Origin: CAYPXJ01 sp964414595
Lineage (GTDB): Bacteria > Pseudomonadota > Alphaproteobacteria > Rickettsiales > CAIJLX01
NCBI GenBank assembly: GCA_964414595.1
Contig: CAYPXJ010000047.1
Location: 1-11,674 of the forward strand
Length of the DNA: 11,674 nucleotides
Direction of reading: 5' to 3'
Program-made: the position numbers and the translations under genes
Shown here: positions 1 through 4,997 of the stretch, one piece after another
Layout: each line of letters opens with the position of its first letter
Numbering within the stretch: the first letter of the stretch is position 1
Notes under the pieces: generated by a model
The model's input: the letters and a program-made list of their open reading frames with translations, nothing else
What the model was told of the DNA's origin: nothing
Database searches by the model: none

Positions 1-451
1 CACCGAGCGTGCTGACATGCACATCAATGCGACCGCCGGAACGTGAATAGGCAGGAAGCGTGGCAGTAACGGTGACTGCGGCAACGTTTTTTGTTTTGAG
101 TTCCGTGCCTTCAGTGCTGATGCCAAGACGACCTAAAAAGGATTTGAGACTGACTTCCGTGAACGCAGTGTTATTCAGTTTATCGCCCGTACCGTTAAGG
201 CCAACGACAAGGCCATAACCAATCAGCATGTTGTCGCGTACGCTTTCGAATTGCACGATGTCTTTCACGCGAGTGGAAGCATGAGCCTTGCTCGAAACGG
301 CTACTAGCACCGTTGCGGAAAGCACCAAAATGAACAAGCGGCCCAGCACATTAAGCGCTAAACGGAAACCGCGCGGATAGCAAAGCGTATCCAAAAAAAG
401 CATGAATGAACGAAAAGACGACGTCTCGCGATGTAATCCATTTCTACGCAT
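1..451 (-). CDS. flgI: Flagellar P-ring protein FlgI, N-terminal part (cut by window edge)
   Basis: FlgI forms the periplasmic P-ring, the bushing around the flagellar rod in the peptidoglycan layer. The 150 readable residues contain hallmark FlgI blocks: 'RVKDIVQFESVRDN', 'LIGYGLVVGLNGTGD', 'LKTKNVAAVTVTATLP' and 'SGGRIDVHVS'. The ATG at 449-451 is chosen because a GAGGAG ribosome binding site lies just before it, and a sigma-54 promoter lies a few bases further up. With this start the export signal is unusually long: about 58 residues, with a basic N-terminus, a hydrophobic core at about 39-52 and a likely signal peptidase I site after 'KAHA' (58), before 'STRVKDI'. A second in-frame Met at residue 17 would give a more ordinary signal but has no visible ribosome site. 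The gene is divergent from fliX, as in Caulobacter. The C-terminal part lies outside the window. Confidence 0.95.
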   Translation of the reverse strand, partial: MRRNGLHRETSSFRSFMLFLDTLCYPRGFRLALNVLGRLFILVLSATVLVAVSSKAHASTRVKDIVQFESVRDNMLIGYGLVVGLNGTGDKLNNTAFTEVSLKSFLGRLGISTEGTELKTKNVAAVTVTATLPAYSRSGGRIDVHVSTLG

Positions 452-464
452 AAAATTCTCCTCG

Positions 465-478
465 TGCATATACATGCA
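465..478. promoter_or_regulatory. Inverted repeat over the flgI transcription start
   Basis: TGCAT and ATGCA flank a four-base centre (ATAC). The repeat overlaps the -12 half of the sigma-54 promoter and the predicted start site. It could be a binding site for a regulator that blocks sigma-54 polymerase, or a small 5' hairpin in the message. The arms are only 5 bp, so chance is possible. Confidence 0.3.
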
Positions 479-490
479 AGCCCTATGCCA
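475..490 (-). promoter_or_regulatory. Sigma-54 (-24/-12) promoter of flgI
   Basis: On the minus strand the sequence reads TGGCATAGGGCTTGCA. Against the sigma-54 consensus TGGCACRNNNNTTGCW only one defined base differs (C to T at position 6). The invariant GG and GC have the correct 10-base spacing. The expected start of transcription, about 12 bases after the GC, falls near 465. That leaves a leader of roughly 14 bases which still contains the GAGGAG ribosome binding site of flgI. Sigma-54 promoters need an enhancer-binding activator; in Caulobacter flagellar genes this is FlbD. No FlbD gene is in the window, so the activator is inferred. Confidence 0.8.
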
Positions 491-565
491 ACAACGATGA
501 GAAAAACAATATTCTTTACATATCAATAGGATAAATAGATGGCATTTTAACTATCTGATCGTGTT

Positions 566-622
566 TAGAGCGGGATGCGGTAGGTCTTGCAGGGTGGGGG
601 GAAAAAATTGCCGCCCCTCTGT
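566..622. promoter_or_regulatory. G/C-rich island in the flgI-fliX gap, possible upstream activator region
   Basis: The gap between the divergent flgI and fliX genes (452-688) is mostly A/T-rich, but this block is strongly G/C-rich, with a run of G (about 593-600), an A tract and then CCGCCCC. It lies roughly 75-130 bp upstream of the sigma-54 -24 element, the usual distance for enhancer-type activator sites. It also lies directly before fliX and could hold the fliX promoter. I could not match a specific binding motif, so the role is inferred from position and composition. Nothing else recognisable was seen in the gap. Confidence 0.25.
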
Positions 623-688
623 GGATAAGTGGCGCAGATGCTTGAATTCCCTTGCACGGCAAGTAGGTTTAGCGCATCATTATCCGAT

Positions 689-1141
689 ATGAAAATTCAT
701 GATGCAGGCCCGCTTAATAAGGCCGCTCCGAAAAAAGCCAACCGCGCTGGAGCCGCGAATGGAAATTTTCGAAGTTTTCTTGATAGCGGCGATGAAACAG
801 TAAGTGCCAGCAACCTCGGCGGTGTCGCCCCGATGGGTATGTTAGAAGGCCTTCTTGCCATACAACAAGTGGAAGAAGATCTCGTTTCTTCTGAAGAAGG
901 TAAGAAGCAAGGAAAAGAGGCGCTGGATTATCTGGATCGCATTCGCCACGGGTTGCTATCCGGCAAATTATCGACCATCGATGTGCAGAATTTAATGCGC
1001 CAGGTGCGCGAGATGCAATTCAATGTAGCAGACCCGCGGCTTAAGGAAATTCTTGAGGATATTCATACGCGCGCGGCGGTCGAATTGGCCAAGCTTGAAA
1101 TGTCTGAAAAACAAGGAAAATTGAAGAGCAAAAACATATAA
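689..1141 (+). CDS. fliX: Flagellar assembly regulator FliX (class II)
   Basis: FliX is a small membrane-associated regulator of alphaproteobacterial flagellum biogenesis. In Caulobacter it binds the sigma-54 activator FlbD and lets class III/IV flagellar genes be expressed only after the early basal body is built. The 150-residue product shows the family pattern: a variable, low-complexity N-terminus (1-45), a 'MLEGLLAIQQVEE' segment (51-63), a charged helical middle (66-110) and the conserved C-terminal block 'DPRLKEILEDIHTRAAVELAKLE' split over about 115-137. The start at 689 ('MKIHDAG') is preferred because known FliX proteins begin 'MKV...' and are about 140-150 long. In-frame GTG at 629 and ATG at 638 would add 20 and 17 residues. 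None of the three has a good Shine-Dalgarno sequence, so the start is uncertain. dksA follows 84 bp later. Confidence 0.88.
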   Translation: MKIHDAGPLNKAAPKKANRAGAANGNFRSFLDSGDETVSASNLGGVAPMGMLEGLLAIQQVEEDLVSSEEGKKQGKEALDYLDRIRHGLLSGKLSTIDVQNLMRQVREMQFNVADPRLKEILEDIHTRAAVELAKLEMSEKQGKLKSKNI

Positions 1142-1150
1142 ACTTAGTTA

Positions 1151-1180
1151 TTGCGTGCTGATGGGCCGTTCCAGTATAGT
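1151..1180 (+). promoter_or_regulatory. Candidate sigma-70-type promoter for dksA
   Basis: TTGCGT (1151-1156) and TATAGT (1175-1180) are separated by 18 bases. The -10 is one mismatch from consensus and the -35 matches only its TTG part. The predicted start near 1187 gives a leader of about 39 bases holding the dyad at 1195-1212 and the ribosome binding site. The presence of a promoter here suggests dksA can be expressed separately from fliX. Confidence 0.4.
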
Positions 1181-1194
1181 GCGCCACTTATAGT

Positions 1195-1212
1195 TGAAAA
1201 CGATCGTTTACA
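1195..1212. promoter_or_regulatory. 18-bp dyad in the dksA leader
   Basis: The core AAACGATCGTTT (1198-1209) is a perfect 12-bp palindrome. One mismatched pair outside it, the symmetry resumes with TG and CA, giving 16 of 18 symmetric positions. It lies between the predicted dksA transcription start and the ribosome binding site, a typical place for an operator. No loop is available, so DNA binding by a dimeric regulator is more likely than an RNA hairpin. The regulator is unknown. Confidence 0.4.
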
Positions 1213-1213
1213 T

Positions 1214-1219
1214 GAGAGG
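1214..1219 (+). promoter_or_regulatory. Ribosome binding site that fixes the dksA start
   Basis: GAGAGG lies six bases before the ATG at 1226. It supports that ATG over the longer reading from the TTG at 1151, whose extra residues ('MRADGPFQYSAP...') have no counterpart in DksA proteins and would cover the promoter. Confidence 0.7.
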
Positions 1220-1225
1220 TTATTT

Positions 1226-1732
1226 ATGGCTGTAAAAGAGAAAGCAAAATCCAAACCTGTAACAAAAGAAGTAGCAAAACCTATCAAGGCGACCAAGCCG
1301 GGTAAACTGCCGTATGATACGGAACTGCCAAAAGGCTATAAACCAACAGACAGCGAACCCTACATGAGTTCTAAACAACTCGGCTATTTCCGCCAGAAAC
1401 TTATGGATTGGAAAAACGAGCTGATCAACGAATCGCAAGAGACGCTGGATCACCTGCGTGAAGAAAATTGGAACGAGCCGGATTTGAATGATCGGGCAAC
1501 GGTAGAAACGGAAACATCGCTGGAACTTCGCACGCGTGATCGTTACCGCAAACTGATTTATAAAATTGACCAGGCGCTGCATCGTATTGAAATTGGGGAA
1601 TACGGTTATTGCGAAGAAACCGGGGAGCCTATTGGCGTAAAACGCTTAGAAGCGCGTCCGATTGCAACGCTTTGCATTGCCGCACAAGAACGCCACGAGC
1701 GCGCAGAAAAACAATATAACGACGACGAGTAG
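1226..1732 (+). CDS. dksA: RNA polymerase-binding transcription factor DksA
   Basis: DksA enters the secondary channel of RNA polymerase and, with ppGpp, tunes rRNA, amino-acid and often flagellar promoters. The 168-residue product has a lysine-rich N-terminal tail (1-27), a coiled-coil domain (about 50-120) and a C-terminal zinc-finger-like globule (124-152) followed by a helix rich in charge ('AQERHERAEKQY'). The coiled-coil tip 'PDLNDRA' keeps the two acidic residues and the alanine (D86, D89, A91) that match D71, D74 and A76 of E. coli DksA, so activity is expected. The zinc site is degenerate: only C129 and C150 remain, with the second and fourth cysteines replaced by Thr and Ala ('CEET', 'CIAA'). 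This is the common alphaproteobacterial form rather than the E. coli four-Cys form. The gene is convergent with the next one, 27 bp away, with no obvious terminator between them. Confidence 0.95.
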   Translation: MAVKEKAKSKPVTKEVAKPIKATKPGKLPYDTELPKGYKPTDSEPYMSSKQLGYFRQKLMDWKNELINESQETLDHLREENWNEPDLNDRATVETETSLELRTRDRYRKLIYKIDQALHRIEIGEYGYCEETGEPIGVKRLEARPIATLCIAAQERHERAEKQYNDDE

Positions 1733-1759
1733 ATCGCGTTCTTTAACGATAGAAAGTAA

Positions 1760-4700
1760 TTAGCGGATAGGAACTTCTTTAGGTTCCTGGGGTAGCGCGG
1801 TCGCCTCCGACGGTGCCCGCAACACGGGCGCATAATTAATATCTGCACGCGGTATAGCACCACCTGGCGGAGGCAGTTCAAAGAAACTTGGCGGCGGTAC
1901 GGCACCTTTCTCAATATCTTTCACCGCAGAAGGCGTAGAAGGCAGCGGCTTATCTACAGGAGCAGGTTTTACTTCTGGAACCACTAGCTCACGGCGTGGA
2001 GGCGGTGGCGGAGAAGGCATATTCGGCACAGGCTCCGGCGATATAATCACTTCTTGTGGAGCTGATTTGTCATACGATACCGTAGATTTTGTTTCATCAT
2101 TATCTTGTGAAACGACGGGCGCATCACCAACACCACCTGGCGCGGGCGTTAATTTCATGCGTGAACCATCCCATGTAGATACTCGTCCAGATAGACTTGG
2201 CGTTGGCCGCGGTGGAGTGGGAACAATAATAGGTTTAGCCGGCGGTAATGCCATGGCGGGCGGTGGCGGAGGCGGTGCTGCAACCGCAGGAGCTGGCGGC
2301 GGCGGAGGAGGTGCCGAAATAGCAGCCGCCGACGCAGGTTTGGTTTCCACCGGTGCCGGTGCTGGCTTCTCAGAAACACCATCCCAAGGCAATATATAGG
2401 TTTTTGGTTCGTTATTAGGCGTTTCCGAAGCGCGCGGAATACTCATGGGTGCGTGCACGGGAGGCAAGGGTGCCTGTGTAACAGAGGAAGGTGGCGGCGG
2501 TGGTGCTATGGGCGGTAACGGAGCTGGAGCTTTTGCTTCGTTTTTGACAAATGCCGGTGTGGTCGGTCCTGGCAAAGGTTGTGGTGGAAGCGGCGGCGGC
2601 GATCCAGGCTGTGCCTGATAGGTAATCATCGGAGCTGGTGGTTGCTGCATGCCTTTTGGCTGTGGAGCAGGCATAGGCGGAATGGCACCTGGGCCTTTTT
2701 GATAAACCACGCGCGGAGCCGGTGCGCCAAGCATCGATTGTGGATGCGGCGCAGGCGCAGGCGGCGGCACTGCCACCATTGTACGCTGCATATCGGGTGG
2801 TGTGAAACCGGGTGGAGTCGGCGCTGTAGGCGGCGGTGAGCCCATCGCCATTTGTGCGGAGAGAGGTGGCTGCGGCGTAGCTTGCGGCGGCAACGGTTGC
2901 GGCGCTCCGTTTACAGGTGGTTGCATTGCGCGCGCCTGAGGGGATTGCATTGTTTCAGCGGGACGAATGCCAGGAACAGAAGGCGCGGCTTGCGGCGCGC
3001 CTGAATCCCGTGTTTGCTCGATGGGGGGTTGAAAACCAAGTGCGTTACGCGCCGGCGTTTCAAGTGGTGAAATTTGTGCGCCACCGTTTTCCGTTGTCAG
3101 CGCAAGTTGCGGTGGTGTTGGGCGGTAAGAAGATGGATAAGTTGGATCCTGCGCAGTTTTACGTTTGAATTCCTGGAAAAGAAGGCCACGCTCGATTTCG
3201 GCAAAATCCATGGACGTGCCGGGCTGACGGGGGCCCCGCTCCGGTGGAATAATTTCCTGACTTTCCCCTGTACCGCGCGATAGAATTTTGCGTGGTCCAG
3301 CGCCGCCTTGCGCAATTTTCTCGAGCGCTTTGCTCCGCTCTTCTTCACGAATGATATTAGGATTTTGGTAGCTATTGAAAGCATGATATACGCTGGCGTA
3401 ACCTTGCGTTACCCCCGCGCGAAGCGGCGTGGCAGGTGAGCGGTAATTAGCAGAAGATTCCGCACCCATTGCAAGCAGGGCTTCGACCATATCGGCGCGA
3501 CCGCGCTCCGCCGAAATTTGCAACGGCAATAAACCATGTTTGCTGGGCTGATTCGGATTCGCGCCGCGGCCAAGCAAAACGCGCATCGAATCCGCGCGGC
3601 CATTCAATGCGGCATGCGTGAGGGGCGTATCACCGATAGAATTATAACCATTAATATCAACACCGCGATCCAGCAGCGAGCGAATCGCGTTCAGATCGCC
3701 CCGCGCGACAGAGGCAAAAAGCATACCCGTATATTCTTCCGGATACACCACTTTGGGCAAATGCGCGTTACGAGATTGGTATTCCTTGCGGTAAATACTG
3801 CCGGGCAGAACTTGCGTTTTGAAATCTTTACGTAACAATTCCGGCGTTAGACTGTTTCCAGCCGACATATTATCGCGTTCAACTTGCTCATCGCGCGCCT
3901 CCACGGGCGCGATATCCACTTCTTCTACTTCGTTCGGTTTGATCTCTGCGGCGCCGTTTGTAACTTCACGTGATGCCCGGGGAGTTTCTTTTGTTGCATC
4001 CATCTCTGCGTTAGGAGCAGGTAATTTTTCCGATTGAATTTCTGAACTGCTGACGGGCAATTCTTCCGGCTTATCGGCAATAGGAGCGGTGGCCGTTTCA
4101 GGCACCTTTTCTGCTTTTAAGGGCGGGGAAATTTCGCCGGAAAGTTCGCCGAAATTAGGCGCAACTACGGATTCTTTTGTGATTTTACCTTCTTTGATCA
4201 GCGCATATTTTTCTGCCACCAAGGTTTTAACGGCATCATAGCTCGTACTTTCCGGTTTGGAGAGATCGCGCTTCATGATCTCTTTGCGCATCTCTTGCGA
4301 AAGCAATTCGCTTTCTTCTTCGGTAATCGGATGACCAAGCATGGTTTCAAAGCCTTCGCGGGCACTTTTCATTTTAAGCGGTTCAGCAGGCGAAGGAGTA
4401 ACGGGCGCAACAGCAGGCGCCTCTGGCAACGCCGGTTGTGCGGAAGGCAGGGGAGGCACAGGTGGCGTTGAAGGAATTGCTTCCGGTGCAGAAGGGAAAT
4501 TTGGTTCACCAATAGGATTAACCATCGGCGCAGGCGCAGAAGGCAAAGATGGTGCATCCTGCACAGGCGCTGCATTTTCCGGCATAGGAGTGGGTGTAGG
4601 CATATCAAAATCAGCAGGCGGCGGCGTAGTTGTTTTTTTGGCGGGTTTCTTCTCCAGACCCACCATTTCTTTTATGTCTTCAACCTTATCACGAAGGCGA

Positions 4701-4918
4701 TCCACCCAGCCTTTTTCTGGCCCTGTTTTTTTAACGGTAGGTGCAACTAGCGGCGCTTCTAGCGTAGGTGCAACAGGAGCAGTAGGCGAACTTGGAATAG
4801 TGGGAGCCTCAATGCCAGAAGGAGGAGGTGGCGGCGGCAATCCTTCTTGCGCCCGTGCCGAAAGCGCGGTAGTCGCCAAAAGGCTTAAAATTATGCCCGC
4901 CTGAAACGCACGCCGCAT
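1760..4918 (-). CDS. Exported proline-rich protein with central ankyrin repeats, function unknown
   Basis: The 1052-residue product begins with a clear signal peptide (MRRAFQAGIILSLLATTALS, cleavage likely after 'ARA' at 21-23), so it is probably periplasmic or surface-exposed. Order of parts: a proline/alanine-rich segment (25-182) interrupted by a short charged helix 'GWVDRLRDKVEDIKEMVGLEK' (70-90); a charged, mostly helical region (183-395); about three ankyrin repeats (396-490, with 'GDTPLTHAALNGRADSMRVL' and 'GLLPLQISAERGRADMVEAL'); a linker (491-600); and a long proline-rich tail (601-1052) with runs of six or seven prolines. I see no cysteine in the whole protein. Ankyrin repeats normally bind proteins, and the proline-rich arms suggest an extended envelope-spanning scaffold, but no enzyme motif is present and I do not recognise the family. 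The start ATG follows a GGGGAG sequence at a longish distance of about 12 bases. The reading frame is open throughout, so the opposite-strand open frames over the G/C-rich proline codons are shadows. Confidence 0.85.
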   Translation of the reverse strand: MRRAFQAGIILSLLATTALSARAQEGLPPPPPPSGIEAPTIPSSPTAPVAPTLEAPLVAPTVKKTGPEKGWVDRLRDKVEDIKEMVGLEKKPAKKTTTPPPADFDMPTPTPMPENAAPVQDAPSLPSAPAPMVNPIGEPNFPSAPEAIPSTPPVPPLPSAQPALPEAPAVAPVTPSPAEPLKMKSAREGFETMLGHPITEEESELLSQEMRKEIMKRDLSKPESTSYDAVKTLVAEKYALIKEGKITKESVVAPNFGELSGEISPPLKAEKVPETATAPIADKPEELPVSSSEIQSEKLPAPNAEMDATKETPRASREVTNGAAEIKPNEVEEVDIAPVEARDEQVERDNMSAGNSLTPELLRKDFKTQVLPGSIYRKEYQSRNAHLPKVVYPEEYTGMLFASVARGDLNAIRSLLDRGVDINGYNSIGDTPLTHAALNGRADSMRVLLGRGANPNQPSKHGLLPLQISAERGRADMVEALLAMGAESSANYRSPATPLRAGVTQGYASVYHAFNSYQNPNIIREEERSKALEKIAQGGAGPRKILSRGTGESQEIIPPERGPRQPGTSMDFAEIERGLLFQEFKRKTAQDPTYPSSYRPTPPQLALTTENGGAQISPLETPARNALGFQPPIEQTRDSGAPQAAPSVPGIRPAETMQSPQARAMQPPVNGAPQPLPPQATPQPPLSAQMAMGSPPPTAPTPPGFTPPDMQRTMVAVPPPAPAPHPQSMLGAPAPRVVYQKGPGAIPPMPAPQPKGMQQPPAPMITYQAQPGSPPPLPPQPLPGPTTPAFVKNEAKAPAPLPPIAPPPPPSSVTQAPLPPVHAPMSIPRASETPNNEPKTYILPWDGVSEKPAPAPVETKPASAAAISAPPPPPPAPAVAAPPPPPPAMALPPAKPIIVPTPPRPTPSLSGRVSTWDGSRMKLTPAPGGVGDAPVVSQDNDETKSTVSYDKSAPQEVIISPEPVPNMPSPPPPPRRELVVPEVKPAPVDKPLPSTPSAVKDIEKGAVPPPSFFELPPPGGAIPRADINYAPVLRAPSEATALPQEPKEVPIR
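2570..2725 (-). repeat. Two-unit internal repeat (YQxxPGxxPPxP) in the proline-rich tail
   Basis: Residues about 732-755 and 760-783 of the ankyrin/proline-rich protein align as two units about 28 residues apart. Both have 'AP', three residues, then 'YQ', two residues, 'PG', two residues, 'PP', one residue, 'P' (Y739 and Y767 as anchors). This exceeds general proline richness because the Tyr-Gln and Pro-Gly pairs keep their spacing. It suggests a tandem duplication of a linker module. Confidence 0.5.
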
Positions 4919-4955
4919 GTGAAGCGGAATCTCCCCTAAATTGACTATCGGTTAC

Positions 4956-4984
4956 ACTATACTTTGTGAAGAAAGTGATAGCAA
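4956..4984 (-). promoter_or_regulatory. Sigma-70-type promoter for the ankyrin/proline-rich gene
   Basis: On the minus strand TTGCTA (4979-4984) and TATAGT (4956-4961) are 17 bases apart. The -10 differs from consensus at one base and the -35 at two. Transcription would start near 4949, about 30 bases before the ATG at 4918. The promoter begins only 14 bp after the dnaE stop codon, so this gene is probably expressed independently of dnaE. Confidence 0.6.
4957..4981. promoter_or_regulatory. Imperfect inverted repeat filling the promoter spacer
   Basis: CTATACTTT and AAAGTGATAG are complementary apart from one bulged base, around a six-base centre. The arms cover the spacer and touch both the -10 and -35 of the promoter. 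It could be an operator whose occupant would exclude RNA polymerase. It has no following T run, so a dnaE terminator is less likely. Confidence 0.35.
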
Positions 4985-4997
4985 CTGCTATAAGTGG

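Noticed and set aside
593..618. G-run and C-run as a terminator hairpin or sigma-54 site for fliX
   Set aside because: The arms pair poorly, and the GG-N10-GC alignment found here lacks the TGGCAC half, so it is far weaker than the flgI promoter.
1151..1225. Longer DksA reading from TTG 1151
   Set aside because: The extra 25 residues have no family counterpart, cover the promoter and dyad, and the ATG at 1226 has a proper ribosome site.
1733..1759. Possible bidirectional terminator between dksA and the ankyrin gene
   Set aside because: Only a four-base stem (CGTT/AACG) can be formed and there is no T run, so no terminator can be claimed.
2067..2399. Plus-strand open frame rich in glycine opposite the proline-rich tail
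   Set aside because: It is the complement of proline codons in the ankyrin/proline-rich gene; the Gly runs mirror the Pro runs, and no ribosome site or family resemblance is present.
4341..4904. 187-residue plus-strand open frame opposite the N-terminal proline-rich part
   Set aside because: Same cause: Gly/Ala-rich shadow of the proline-rich coding strand, while the minus-strand frame has a signal peptide, promoter and 1052 open codons.
4921..4930. GAAGCGGAAT shared with the gap before dnaE (about 8504-8513)
   Set aside because: A ten-base match found only twice, in different positions relative to the genes; it is compatible with chance.
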